Source: JBBTSQ01 sp039795895 (lineage in GTDB: Bacteria > Patescibacteriota > Minisyncoccia > Phycocordibacterales > JBAYGS01). From it: a DNA stretch of 64,000 bases. The notes beneath the pieces were generated by a model. That model saw only the letters and a list, made by a program, of their open reading frames with translations. It did no database searches and was not told the origin of the DNA. Location of the stretch: contig JBDKKW010000001.1 of NCBI GenBank assembly GCA_039795895.1, positions 62,001-126,000 of the forward strand. Direction: 5' to 3'. Positions 48,851-56,583 of this stretch are shown piece by piece; positions within the stretch are counted from its first letter, which is position 1, and every line of letters starts with the position of its first letter. Made by a program: the position numbers and the translations under genes.

Positions 48851-49240
48851 GTGCATCCGCTCGATGCGGGTACCAACGCGGTAGTCGCCGGTCTTTTTGA
48901 AGGTGAGACAGAGGAGCACTTGCACCTCGATAAACCTTGCAAAGACGGGGTTCGTCGGACTCTGTGGGAGTGTCGGCATGATGAAATCACTCGGCTGAAG
49001 GCTGATGCTGAAAGCCTGGGATTGCGATTCCAAATTTTCCGAAGAAGGGGGTTGTACGGTCCGATTGAGTTGTGGCAAGAGTCTGTGACGCGTCGGAACG
49101 AGCCCTCTCTGGCTCAGTCGGGGCCTCAGAGTCGGTCGTCTCGTGGAAAATCTTCTCGACGGCAAACACTCGCCGATCTTCTGGACATTCCCGGGGTGAT
49201 GCGTGGTTCACGATTGCCATTTCCTCCGCAAGTGGGATAG
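48851..49240 (+). CDS. Unknown basic protein, start uncertain
   Basis: 129 residues if GTG 48851 is used. Reading on upstream in frame gives a CTG at 48830 (LKVCFWFVHPLDAG), and GAAAGG at 48811-48816 is placed better for that codon, so the true start may be the rare CTG. The C-terminal third is Ser/Arg-rich (SRSSRGKSSRRQ) and probably disordered. No known domain. It has its own promoter (48755) and a strong terminator, as in other Shine-Dalgarno-class genes. Confidence 0.55.
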   Translation: MHPLDAGTNAVVAGLFEGETEEHLHLDKPCKDGVRRTLWECRHDEITRLKADAESLGLRFQIFRRRGLYGPIELWQESVTRRNEPSLAQSGPQSRSSRGKSSRRQTLADLLDIPGVMRGSRLPFPPQVG

Positions 49241-49255
49241 TCTTCTTCTGGGTCC

Positions 49256-49290
49256 GCCCAGCACCTTTCGCGAAAGGTGCTGGGCTTTTT
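49256..49290 (+). terminator. Terminator sharing arms with the hairpin at 4728
   Basis: GCCCAGCACCTTTCG and its complement, followed by TTTTT. Confidence 0.92.
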
Positions 49291-49341
49291 CCTTTAAAAA
49301 ACGGCTCTAGCCTTAGCCATTACAGGGGTAGGGTAATACGC

Positions 49342-49370
49342 TTGACAAATAGGTATAAATAGTATATGAT
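49342..49370 (+). promoter_or_regulatory. Promoter
   Basis: TTGACA (49342-49347), 17-bp spacer, TATGAT (49365-49370). Confidence 0.8.
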
Positions 49371-49452
49371 TACACCAGAATGAAAGCGGTGGTAACTTAC
49401 CACACGTTAGCCTGTTCTTCACAAGAAAAGAATACAAAACAAAGGATTAATA

Positions 49453-50007
49453 ATGAGTGCTGATATTGTTTCGCAACTGAGAGGATGGGAGAAATTCTAC
49501 CTCGACGTCTTCGGCCTTACGGTCGATTTCTCGCAGGTGAAAATCCCGGCACAGAGGGAGGGATTTACTCGCTTGATCGTTGTGTTGAAGGGACTTACTC
49601 TAAACGGTGTGCGTGATGTCTGTAATCGACGACTCCTGTGTGAGTTTTTCACTGATGACCTCGACACAGAAGTAGTGGTTAACGACCGCATGCCGATTGA
49701 AACCTATGCCATCTTGGCACGTGACTCGGTTGATTCAGATGAGAACCTTGCAGGTTACTCTGCCGAAGACATTTTGGGAATGAAGCTTGTCACAATGACA
49801 CTTCTTGAACGGATGCTCCTCGAGCTCATGTGCTATGTTGAGGGAAGGCGTCTAGATGTTAAGACCTCAACGATTTGTCCTGGCTCACGCTATGCCGATG
49901 GCGATGTCGCAGGGGCAGATTTCCGTGATGAGCCGTTTAAAGTTCGTTGCTTTTTGATCCAGGGTTGTGGTCCGGACTTGCGTGCTCGCGAAGTGATCGC
50001 TGCCTGA
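49453..50007 (+). CDS. Conserved-looking unknown protein
   Basis: 184 residues, soluble. Its segments (WEKFYLDVFGLTVDFSQVKIP, GFTRLIVVLKGLTLNGV, YAILARDSVDSDENLAGYSAEDI, MTLLERMLLELMCYVEGRRLD, TICPGSRYADGDVAGADF) recall a family of unknowns frequent in CPR genomes, judged from memory. No catalytic motif is apparent. The leader of about 75 nt has a GTGGTAA/TTACCAC hairpin and AAAGGA before the ATG. It has its own promoter and terminator. Confidence 0.65.
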   Translation: MSADIVSQLRGWEKFYLDVFGLTVDFSQVKIPAQREGFTRLIVVLKGLTLNGVRDVCNRRLLCEFFTDDLDTEVVVNDRMPIETYAILARDSVDSDENLAGYSAEDILGMKLVTMTLLERMLLELMCYVEGRRLDVKTSTICPGSRYADGDVAGADFRDEPFKVRCFLIQGCGPDLRAREVIAA

Positions 50008-50030
50008 CCTTTCGGTCGTATTCCTTACGC

Positions 50031-50069
50031 ATCCCCCGATGACACAACTTGTGTTATCGGGGGATTTTA
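50031..50069 (+). terminator. Terminator
   Basis: ATCCCCCGAT and ACACAA pair with TTGTGT and ATCGGGGGAT, then TTTATTTT. Confidence 0.88.
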
Positions 50070-50180
50070 TTTTCCAGAGAATTTAGATCGGAGTCTGTGA
50101 ATGTCGGGGAGAGAGTCATTGCATTTTGGTCTAGTATCTGACTACCGGTGTCTAATATCTATTGGATGTGGATACTCCAC

Positions 50181-50210
50181 TTGCGTATGTGTATGGTGGT
50201 ATGGTACATT
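50181..50210 (+). promoter_or_regulatory. Possible promoter of the small gene
   Basis: TTGCGT (50181-50186), 18 bp, TACATT (50205-50210). Confidence 0.45.
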
Positions 50211-50293
50211 TTAAAAACCATCAGGTCACGAGTCTGTCTCATGACCAAGAACGGTGGAGTTCAGTCACAACAAACAAAACGAAAGGCCTTGCC

Positions 50294-50482
50294 ATGAGTC
50301 CCGCAAATGGTCCCCCGCACATGAAGTTGGTTTGTCCCGTCAGCACGCTTCGCACCCCTACGGCTTGTGGGTCGAAGAACACCAATAGTTATCGCGCATC
50401 ATCGACCTCCGCCACCTCCTTGAACTTCAGGGACTTCGGCGAATCTCGTGCATCTGGCGTCATCAGTTTCGGCACGCACTAA
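50294..50482 (+). CDS. Small Ser/Thr-rich unknown protein
   Basis: 62 residues from ATG 50294, low complexity in places (SYRASSTSATSLNFRDF), two Cys, no membrane helix. Support comes from CGAAAGG placed like other Shine-Dalgarno sites here, and from an upstream promoter-like pair. A longer frame from 50162 lacks such a site. Followed by a seven-residue frame with the same type of ribosome site and then a hairpin. Function unknown; the coding status is uncertain. Confidence 0.4.
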   Translation: MSPANGPPHMKLVCPVSTLRTPTACGSKNTNSYRASSTSATSLNFRDFGESRASGVISFGTH

Positions 50483-50543
50483 GCTCCCAAATCGAGCGAA
50501 TGCGAAGCCGCTGAAGACTTCAAAATCGAAAGGCATTGCGCCT

Positions 50544-50567
50544 ATGAACGACCCTCCGTTTTGTTAG
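50544..50567 (+). CDS. Seven-codon frame with ribosome site
   Basis: MNDPPFC followed by TAG. CGAAAGGCATTGCGCCT precedes it, closely matching the CGAAAGGCCTTGCC before the gene at 50294. Its stop abuts the hairpin at 50568. It might be a leader-type peptide or chance. Confidence 0.25.
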   Translation: MNDPPFC

Positions 50568-50615
50568 GACACTACGCTTCAGTCGACCCTCGCAAGAGTG
50601 TCGGCTGTTTTCTTT
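50568..50615 (+). terminator. Possible terminator
   Basis: GACACT (50568-50573) pairs with AGTGTC (50597-50602); TTTTCTTTT follows. Confidence 0.5.
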
Positions 50616-50667
50616 TGCCCCGAAAAATGTCGGACATTTTTCCAGCTTTTCCATTTTGCATTAAAAA

Positions 50668-50691
50668 ACCGCCTCTTTTTCAAGAAGCGGT
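50668..50691 (-). terminator. Terminator of the IMPase gene
   Basis: ACCGC and TCTT pair with AAGA and GCGGT; T run on the minus strand. Confidence 0.75.
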
Positions 50692-50697
50692 GTGTTG

Positions 50698-51594
50698 CTA
50701 CCGATTAAACCAGGTGGAGAATTCATCTAAACGACTTCTGTGAATGATGAGTATCTCCTTTTTGGTCGAGGTGATTTCTTTTGACGGAATGATGTTTTGA
50801 ACAGACCACCCTTCCTTGTTCGGGCTGATTTCAATCCAAATGAAACCAAGTCGTTCGCTGATCCCAAGAATCGGGACCAAATCCCACGGCGTTTGTTTGC
50901 CTGCCTGCAAAATGACCGCACCAACCACACTTTTCCACAGGCGGGCCATGTGAGTACCGATCGAGCCACCAGCGACTTCGATATTTTTAAAGAGGCCACC
51001 GTTCGCTTTGCCTTGAGCCATCATCTGGATTGTGGGTGAGTGCAATCGAGGGTCTTCACGAAGCAAGACGTATTGACTACCAAGACTGAGCTTTGGGTCA
51101 ATCCGTAGATGTTCGTACTTATCGTCTCGCAGGTTGAGTCGGAATACATTGGGTGACTCGGGTCGAAAGTAATAGATTTCGTGAGTCATTACGTCTCCAA
51201 CAACCGCCGCGATGATTGCATCGTCGTACACCAGACCGAGCATACTACCGACACCTTGTGACTGTTTGCGAATGTATGCTTTGGTGCCGTCGAGTGGATC
51301 GACGCTAAACCATATGTCGACATCTGACTCAGTGCACTCGACGCGTAAGCCGGATTCCTCACCAATGATGCCGAAAGTCGGGAAGCATTCTTTGAGGCTT
51401 TTTTCGTAGATTCTTTGTGCTTCAAAATCTGCCGTAGTGACAAAATCTTGCTCGCGTTTGTAGCTGCTTATCTTTTCCTCAGCTTCGAACTGTGCGCGAT
51501 TGTGCCAGACCGATTCCATAGCTCGTCTGGTGACTTCTTTCATTATAATCCCAATGGCGTGGGCATTCATCTGACCGTATCGTCTTGGTTTCAT
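50698..51594 (-). CDS. Inositol monophosphatase-family phosphatase
   Basis: 298 residues. Canonical superfamily metal-site motifs: VTTADFEAQ (about 52-60), IIGEESG, FSVDPLDGTKAYI (about 97-109) and the C-terminal AGGSIGTHMARLWKSVVGAVILQAGKQTPWDLVPILGI. Mg-dependent hydrolysis of a sugar or nucleotide phosphate such as inositol-1-P or PAP; the substrate is not resolved. Unlike the relative at 39428 it keeps all expected residues. Promoter at 51626-51653. Confidence 0.9.
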   Translation of the reverse strand: MKPRRYGQMNAHAIGIIMKEVTRRAMESVWHNRAQFEAEEKISSYKREQDFVTTADFEAQRIYEKSLKECFPTFGIIGEESGLRVECTESDVDIWFSVDPLDGTKAYIRKQSQGVGSMLGLVYDDAIIAAVVGDVMTHEIYYFRPESPNVFRLNLRDDKYEHLRIDPKLSLGSQYVLLREDPRLHSPTIQMMAQGKANGGLFKNIEVAGGSIGTHMARLWKSVVGAVILQAGKQTPWDLVPILGISERLGFIWIEISPNKEGWSVQNIIPSKEITSTKKEILIIHRSRLDEFSTWFNR

Positions 51595-51625
51595 GGTGTG
51601 TAATGTGCTGTTTTGTTCCTTTTTG

Positions 51626-51653
51626 AATCTATCACAAGTAGTTGTATTGTCAA
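51626..51653 (-). promoter_or_regulatory. Promoter of the IMPase gene
   Basis: Minus strand: TTGACA (51653-51648), 16 bp, TAGATT (51631-51626). Confidence 0.6.
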
Positions 51654-51721
51654 AGATTTAGTATGAAGTCTTTTGTGTTTATAAGCTAGAAGCTATTGGC
51701 TTCATTTGGTATACTTCTTTC

Positions 51722-52237
51722 ATGCCCGCCTCAAAAATCAGTCTCACACAAGCCAAACAAGATAAACTTTTTTATGTAGTTGCCAATGTTGTCGTCTATC
51801 GCAAGTCCGACGGCAGATGTCTCATTCTAAAGCGCGATGCGCGAGAAAAAGCACACCCAAGTAAGTACGCGGTGACCGGTGGAAAGCTCGAATGGAAAGA
51901 TTTGCCTGTGGGAAAGCCGACGCGAATCAATGGCGACGTGCTCGATTACCAAGATGCGATAGAAAAATTACTGATTCGAGAAACAAAAGAGGAAGCGGGG
52001 ATTGAGATTTATTCTGATTTTCAGTACATAAATAGTGTGGCGTTTATTCGTCCCGACGAAGTGCCGGTGATTTTGGTCAAATTCTGTGCGCAATACAAAA
52101 AAGGAAAAGTGGTGCTCGAAAAGGGTTCGTTTACTGACTTTGCGTGGGTCAATGCCAAAGAAGTGAAGAAATATGAATGTATTGATGGTATTAAAAAAGA
52201 AGTGGCACAAACGATTGCGCGATATGCAAAAAAATAA
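51722..52237 (+). CDS. Nudix hydrolase with an insertion in the Nudix box
   Basis: 171 residues. The box is split: GGKLEWKDLP, then a segment of about 15 residues (VGKPTRINGDVLDYQ), then DAIEKLLIRETKEEAGI. The catalytic RETKEEAG helix is intact. The rest fits the fold (VVANVVVYRKSDGRCLILKR near the start). TATACT (51710-51715) lies 6 nt before the ATG. The next gene's start overlaps its 3' end by 14 nt, so they are translationally coupled. Confidence 0.85.
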   Translation: MPASKISLTQAKQDKLFYVVANVVVYRKSDGRCLILKRDAREKAHPSKYAVTGGKLEWKDLPVGKPTRINGDVLDYQDAIEKLLIRETKEEAGIEIYSDFQYINSVAFIRPDEVPVILVKFCAQYKKGKVVLEKGSFTDFAWVNAKEVKKYECIDGIKKEVAQTIARYAKK

Positions 52238-52616
52238 TAGTACTTATGCTGGTTTGTCGATAGTGATAGAGAATCCAAAAGGAACCTACAAGTCTTTTCA
52301 GACTGAAGGTGATGCGACTTGGAATAGCTATCCGCTCAAAGGAGTGACGTACCCAGTCGATTACGGTTATATCGAAGGGTATACCGCGGAGGATGAGGCG
52401 GACCTTGATGTGTTTATTGGTACCGGTAAGTTGTGCGGATTCATACAAGTGTGGCGCCTCGATGTGCCGATTGAGACAAAGATGGTGGCGAATGTCACCG
52501 ATGGTGAGTGGCAGGCGATTCTCGATGCTTTTGCGCCAGTGTTGCGGGAGCAGAAGCAGTTTGAGACCGAAGCTGATTTTGTTACGTTTATTGAAAAATT
52601 TAAAAATAAAAAATAA
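52224..52616 (+). CDS. Inorganic pyrophosphatase-like protein, shortened
   Basis: 130 residues, shorter than the usual 170-180. YPLKGVTYPVDYGYIEGYTAEDEADLDVFIG corresponds to the soluble pyrophosphatase core YGYI...DGDPxDV. The first and third Asp of the metal site are kept, but the middle Asp position reads Ala (DEADLD). It may hydrolyse another phosphate compound or be inactive. It overlaps the Nudix gene and is followed by the nuclease gene after one base, giving a tight three-gene operon. Confidence 0.7.
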   Translation: MQKNNSTYAGLSIVIENPKGTYKSFQTEGDATWNSYPLKGVTYPVDYGYIEGYTAEDEADLDVFIGTGKLCGFIQVWRLDVPIETKMVANVTDGEWQAILDAFAPVLREQKQFETEADFVTFIEKFKNKK

Positions 52617-52617
52617 T

Positions 52618-53463
52618 ATGCCTGCCGATAAATACACTGCAGTGTGGGTATCGCATTCCTCGATGGGGGATTTTTTGAAATGTCCACGCGCGTATTTTTT
52701 GCATAATGTATACAAGGATCCAAAGGATCGTCGGAAAATCACAATTGCTAGCCCAGCACTGTCTCTTGGTTCGGCGGTGCATGAGGTGGTAGAGGGCTTG
52801 GCGAATTTCCCTGCTGACAAACGTTTTGATAGGGATCTCCTCGCCGATTTCAAAATCGCCTGGAAAAAAGTGTCCGGCAAAAAAGGCGGATTTACTTCAG
52901 CTGAACAAGAAGAGGACTATTTCAAGCGAGGCGAGGCAATGATCGCTCGCGTAGCCAAAAATCCAGGTCCGCTTTTGAAAAAAACGGTCAAACTTAAGGC
53001 TGGTCACAATGATATGCCACCCAATTTTTATCTCTCAGAAGAAGATAATATTATTTTGTGTGGGAAAATAGATTGGCTTGAGTATGAAGACGCTACTGAC
53101 ACAATCCGAGTGCTTGATTTTAAAACAGGAAAGCATGATGAAGATGGTGAATCACTCCAGCTTCCAATTTACGCACTTTTACTCGATAAGCTTCAAAAGA
53201 GAAAGGTGACGGGTGCAGGATACTGGTATTTGGATCGAGATGATGAGGTAAAACCGGTGGCACTACCAGATCTTTCGAGTGCGTTTGAAAAAGTGTTGGC
53301 TGTTGCTAAAAAGGTGAAGCAGGCACGTGAGAAGGGTGAATTTCTTTGTCCGAAGGGGGAGAAGGGATGTTTTGCTTGTCGACCGTATGAGAAAATTATT
53401 GCCGGCGAGGCAGAATTAATCGGTGTTGGTGAGTATAATCAGACTGTGTATCTCATTCCTTAG
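52618..53463 (+). CDS. PD-(D/E)XK nuclease with likely iron-sulfur cluster
   Basis: 281 residues. The RecB/AddB-type nuclease core shows SLGSAVHEVVEG, GKIDWLEYEDATDTIRVLDFKTGK (Asp, then Asp-x-Lys) and the QLPIYALLL helix. Cysteines in FLKCPRAYFL at the N-terminus and CPKGEKGCFACRPY at the C-terminus match the split 4Fe-4S pattern of Cas4/AddB nucleases. There is no helicase and no cas gene nearby, so a repair nuclease is likelier than Cas4. ATG 52618 follows the previous stop by one base. Confidence 0.85.
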   Translation: MPADKYTAVWVSHSSMGDFLKCPRAYFLHNVYKDPKDRRKITIASPALSLGSAVHEVVEGLANFPADKRFDRDLLADFKIAWKKVSGKKGGFTSAEQEEDYFKRGEAMIARVAKNPGPLLKKTVKLKAGHNDMPPNFYLSEEDNIILCGKIDWLEYEDATDTIRVLDFKTGKHDEDGESLQLPIYALLLDKLQKRKVTGAGYWYLDRDDEVKPVALPDLSSAFEKVLAVAKKVKQAREKGEFLCPKGEKGCFACRPYEKIIAGEAELIGVGEYNQTVYLIP

Positions 53464-53487
53464 GCTACTGTGGTATAATAGAGGGGT

Positions 53488-54090
53488 ATGCTTGATCCGA
53501 TTGTGTTCATTGACTATATCGATCGCTTCTCCTATCCGGCGATTTTTATCATATCGCTTCTTTCTGGTCACCTGATTCCTTTTCCTGAGGATGTGATTTT
53601 GCTTGTGTCGGGCTACTTGGCGAGTGCGGGCTTTATCAATCCGTATTACGCCTGTATTGCGGGTATTTTAGGTATTTTGGTGGGAGATAATATTTTGTAT
53701 CAGTTGAGTAAAAAAGGTAGTTCGCGGGTACGCCGACTCCGCGAGTATGTGCGAGTACGCTTGCTCCCGCGTGAGGCGTTTGTGCGCAAGCATATTCGCG
53801 CGGTGATTTTTGTGTCGCGTTTCGTGCCATTTTTTAGATCGCTTAGTCCAGTGGTGGCGGGAGTACTCGATATTCCTCGAAAGACTTTCCAGATATATAA
53901 CTCAATTGGCGTTTTGATCTACGTACCAATAATGATTGCTGTGGGGTATCTGTTTGAATCAAATGTGAATAATTTGGTTGAGCGAGTGGACACCTATCGA
54001 CATATCTTTTTTATCGCTATACTTATCTTTTTTGGTTTGCTAATTGCATATTGGGGGAACAGACGGATCAATCGGTTTTTGAAGAAGTGA
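53488..54090 (+). CDS. DedA/SNARE-associated family membrane protein
   Basis: 200 residues, about five hydrophobic segments. Family motifs are IPFPEDVILLVSGYLA near the N-terminus, GDNILYQLSKKG, and FVSRFVPFFRSLSPVVAG before the C-terminal helices. DedA proteins act in lipid carrier or phospholipid flipping and membrane homeostasis. TATAAT (53474-53479) lies 8 nt before the ATG, a clear leaderless case, so it can be transcribed apart from the nuclease gene 24 nt upstream. Confidence 0.9.
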   Translation: MLDPIVFIDYIDRFSYPAIFIISLLSGHLIPFPEDVILLVSGYLASAGFINPYYACIAGILGILVGDNILYQLSKKGSSRVRRLREYVRVRLLPREAFVRKHIRAVIFVSRFVPFFRSLSPVVAGVLDIPRKTFQIYNSIGVLIYVPIMIAVGYLFESNVNNLVERVDTYRHIFFIAILIFFGLLIAYWGNRRINRFLKK

Positions 54091-54110
54091 TGGAGGTGGA
54101 AAAGAAAAAA

Positions 54111-54142
54111 GAAGAGCGGCGCCGTAGGCGCCGCTCTTCTTT
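54111..54142. terminator. Terminator between convergent genes
   Basis: GAAGAGCGGCGCC/GGCGCCGCTCTTC, loop GTA, then TTTTG. Confidence 0.9.
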
Positions 54143-54151
54143 TGTTTAAAA

Positions 54152-54355
54152 CTAGCAACACTTACAGCTCTTTCCCATAGCCTTCTTGACCCCGTACAAC
54201 ACAACCAAGACTGGCCATGTGTAGGTGACAAACCCAGCTGAAGCCCATCCGAGAGCTTGAGCCAAGAAAAGTAAGCCAAACAATACAATCAAAATACCTT
54301 TTGCCTTGTGGCACATGCAACCGCACGATGCACAAGTTCCATTTGGAGTATCCAT
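54152..54355 (-). CDS. Small membrane protein with Cys clusters at both ends
   Basis: 67 residues. The N-terminus is TCASCGCMCHK (CxxCxCxCH) and the C-terminus GKSCKCC. Between them lie two hydrophobic segments (about 19-36 and 40-58). Both ends could bind one metal or be palmitoylation-like anchors; neither is shown. I believe similar proteins recur in CPR genomes, from memory. The minus-strand upstream region has TAATAT about 10 nt before the ATG. Confidence 0.65.
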   Translation of the reverse strand: MDTPNGTCASCGCMCHKAKGILIVLFGLLFLAQALGWASAGFVTYTWPVLVVLYGVKKAMGKSCKCC

Positions 54356-54448
54356 ATTTTTGTATATTAAAATCTGCTAAAGTAGACCGACCTTTCTGGT
54401 GGAAAGTATACCATGGGATAGCATGCCAGTCAGTAAGATAGATTGAGG

Positions 54449-54484
54449 AAAAAGTGGGCGCCGAGTACGGCGCCCACTTTTTCG
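54449..54484. terminator. Bidirectional hairpin between divergent genes
   Basis: AAAAAGTGGGCGCCG/CGGCGCCCACTTTTT. It lies upstream of both the 54152 (-) and 54505 (+) genes, so it ends neither; it may insulate the two promoters. Confidence 0.75.
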
Positions 54485-54504
54485 TTTTGTGTTATGATTA
54501 TTTC

Positions 54505-55011
54505 ATGTTTGAAATTCTGTTGTTATCAATCCCATATTGGATTATTCTTTTCGGATTTTCTTTGGTGCTTTTTGCTACTGCTTGCCTAGTATTTATTCCA
54601 CTTTTTCCAGCGCTATCTCTGATGTTTGCTTTATCGCTCGTCTTTGTGACTTTTGATCGATTTTTGCATCTGTCGATTGTGGGTCTGGCGGTGCTTGTGG
54701 GGATTTGGGGACTCTCAATTTGTGTTGATTATACTTCTGGAATATTGGGAGCAAAATATGGTGGTGCATCTACCAAATCGATTCTCTGGGGGATGGTGGG
54801 CATGCTATTTGGCTCACTTTTATTTTTTCCGTTCGGCTCTTTTGCAGGGTTATTTTTGGGAGTGTTGATTGCTGAATTTGTGGCACATAAAAACGAGATG
54901 CGAGCATTTAAAGCGGCTTCTGGAGGGGTAATTGGTTCATTTATTGGGGTACTGATCAATGCCACTCTCGCTCTCGCCTTTCTTGTCTCCTTTATCCTGT
55001 TTTCGATTTAA
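54505..55011 (+). CDS. DUF456-family membrane protein
   Basis: 168 residues, about five hydrophobic segments. VDYTSGILGAKYGGASTKSILWGMVGMLFGSLLFFPFGSFAGLFLGVLIAEF is the characteristic Gly-rich DUF456 stretch. Function unknown; the glycine-rich helix pairs recall glycine-zipper proteins. ATG 54505 is chosen because TATGAT (54493-54498) lies 6 nt upstream and the in-frame start at 54454 falls inside the hairpin. Confidence 0.85.
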   Translation: MFEILLLSIPYWIILFGFSLVLFATACLVFIPLFPALSLMFALSLVFVTFDRFLHLSIVGLAVLVGIWGLSICVDYTSGILGAKYGGASTKSILWGMVGMLFGSLLFFPFGSFAGLFLGVLIAEFVAHKNEMRAFKAASGGVIGSFIGVLINATLALAFLVSFILFSI

Positions 55012-55022
55012 AATAGTTCCTG

Positions 55023-55062
55023 AAAAAAGCCCCGTCTCGCGAAGCGAGACAGGGCTTTTTTT
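55023..55062 (+). terminator. Terminator of the DUF456 gene
   Basis: AAAAAGCCCCGTCTCGC pairs with GCGAGACAGGGCTTTTT (one mismatch), loop GAA. Confidence 0.9.
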
Positions 55063-55114
55063 GTCTGCTTTATACTTTTTACATTTTACTTTATTCTTCT
55101 TCTTTACCCCACTC

Positions 55115-55142
55115 TTGCCTTTTTGTCCAAAAAGCGTAGTAT
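55115..55142 (+). promoter_or_regulatory. Promoter of type TTGCCT-N16-TAGTAT
   Basis: TTGCCT (55115-55120), 16 bp, TAGTAT (55137-55142), then CAAAA. Near-identical layout to the promoter at 56488. Confidence 0.7.
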
Positions 55143-55217
55143 CAAAAGTGCCGTGTTATGCGGTAAGTTCGTTAACAACAAAAACAAAAAGCGGTGCAAG
55201 CCGCGAGAAAGGTATAC

Positions 55218-56420
55218 ATGAAAGCTGAAAGTGTTGGTATGAATCCGTTCCAGTTAGCTGCTCGTAATATGTACGCTGGAGACACTTCTCGAGAAGACTT
55301 GATTAAAAAAGCTCCGTGGAATGTAATACGTTTTTCAGTCAATATGGGCGAATGGGAGGCGTGCCTCGCGAGTATTGGTAAACAGGTGCGCGGTTATCAC
55401 TCAGGAAACAAAGCCTGGGAAACGGAAACCCTTGAGATTCTTCAAGCTTATCCTTCGGCAAAAAATGGCGGATTAGCGCTTGAATGGTATTTGAAATGTC
55501 TTTTTGGAGGGGAGACTATTGCCGAATCTCGGGAGAGACGCATTGCACAATTGTTTGCTGTTCCTGAGGGCGGTTCTTGGTCAATTGTTGACCATCATTG
55601 GTCGGCGTTTAATCGTTTCCTCAAGGAGTATCCTGAGGCATACTGGATGCATCCTCGAATTCGGCAGATTTTTGCCGATCGTCTGCGCAAGCCACTTTCT
55701 GCGCTTCATACGCAGGGGCGTTCGATCTCACAAAGTGATATCGATGAGATTGAACAGGCACTTCGGCGAATTGTGGCAGTCAATGATGGGTCGTTTGTTG
55801 CTCTGGTTAACAACCTACTCGATGCACTAAAAGGTGGTCGCGTGGGCATGGCGACGGGGAACGATGATCCGTTTGCTCTACCGAGATTGACTGCGCTCCT
55901 TGAGACTACTAGGAATCATTTGCTCGAAGGGGCGGGTGAGACTCCTGGATCATTGGGGATATATTTGGACAAGCTAGGACTCCCAAATGTTCAGGTGAAA
56001 TTTTCTCCGTCGATTGGTCTAGATCATCAGCTTCGGTTTGTGTTTGATATTAATGCGAAGGATCCGACTCTGCCGATCTCTGATCTGACTGATGTGGGTA
56101 TCCTCTTTGGTATCGAGGGTTTTGAGACAGTAGAGGCTTTTGAGGCGGGGAGGCCAGTGCCCTTCTCTGATACGCTCTACAGTTTTCAAGTGGAAGCTTC
56201 GAAATTACCGGTGACTATTATTGGAACACCTCGAATCCTCAATACCCAGGGTCGCATCTTTTATGGTGCTCGGATTATGGTGCAGGTTAGTTACCAGCAT
56301 GGCCACACATTCATCGCACATTATCATTGTCATGACTCTGGTCCGGTGAAGTTGACGCCAAAGCCTGAGGTGATTAGGATCTCTTTGCCTCCCAGGGGGC
56401 CTGCTGAGGCGGGGAAGTAG
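55218..56420 (+). CDS. Unknown soluble protein, about 400 residues
   Basis: 400 residues from ATG 55218, set by GAGAAAGG. No signal peptide. The N-terminal two-thirds are helical, with WYLKCLFGG and RRIAQLFAVPEGG. The C-terminal third is beta-rich and ends HTFIAHYHCHDSGPVKLTPKPEVIRISLPPRG, with several His and a Cys that could form a metal site. I recognise no family. It shares promoter type, Shine-Dalgarno type and monocistronic layout with the next gene. Confidence 0.6.
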   Translation: MKAESVGMNPFQLAARNMYAGDTSREDLIKKAPWNVIRFSVNMGEWEACLASIGKQVRGYHSGNKAWETETLEILQAYPSAKNGGLALEWYLKCLFGGETIAESRERRIAQLFAVPEGGSWSIVDHHWSAFNRFLKEYPEAYWMHPRIRQIFADRLRKPLSALHTQGRSISQSDIDEIEQALRRIVAVNDGSFVALVNNLLDALKGGRVGMATGNDDPFALPRLTALLETTRNHLLEGAGETPGSLGIYLDKLGLPNVQVKFSPSIGLDHQLRFVFDINAKDPTLPISDLTDVGILFGIEGFETVEAFEAGRPVPFSDTLYSFQVEASKLPVTIIGTPRILNTQGRIFYGARIMVQVSYQHGHTFIAHYHCHDSGPVKLTPKPEVIRISLPPRGPAEAGK

Positions 56421-56435
56421 TTGTTCTTTAAACGC

Positions 56436-56474
56436 ATCGGGCGAAACCTTACGGTTTCGTCCGATTTTCTTTTG
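56436..56474 (+). terminator. Terminator
   Basis: ATCGG and CGAAACC pair with GGTTTCG and CCGAT, then TTTCTTTT. Confidence 0.85.
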
Positions 56475-56487
56475 CCTGTCGAAAGTC

Positions 56488-56515
56488 TTGCATTCTTGAA
56501 ATTAAGTGGTAGTAT
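56488..56515 (+). promoter_or_regulatory. Promoter of type TTGCAT-N16-TAGTAT
   Basis: TTGCAT (56488-56493), 16 bp, TAGTAT (56510-56515), then CAAAA. Confidence 0.7.
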
Positions 56516-56583
56516 CAAAATCGGAGTGTTCCTCCAAAACAAAAACCGCCCTAAATAACTGGGCATAGTGAAAGGTAAGTAGT

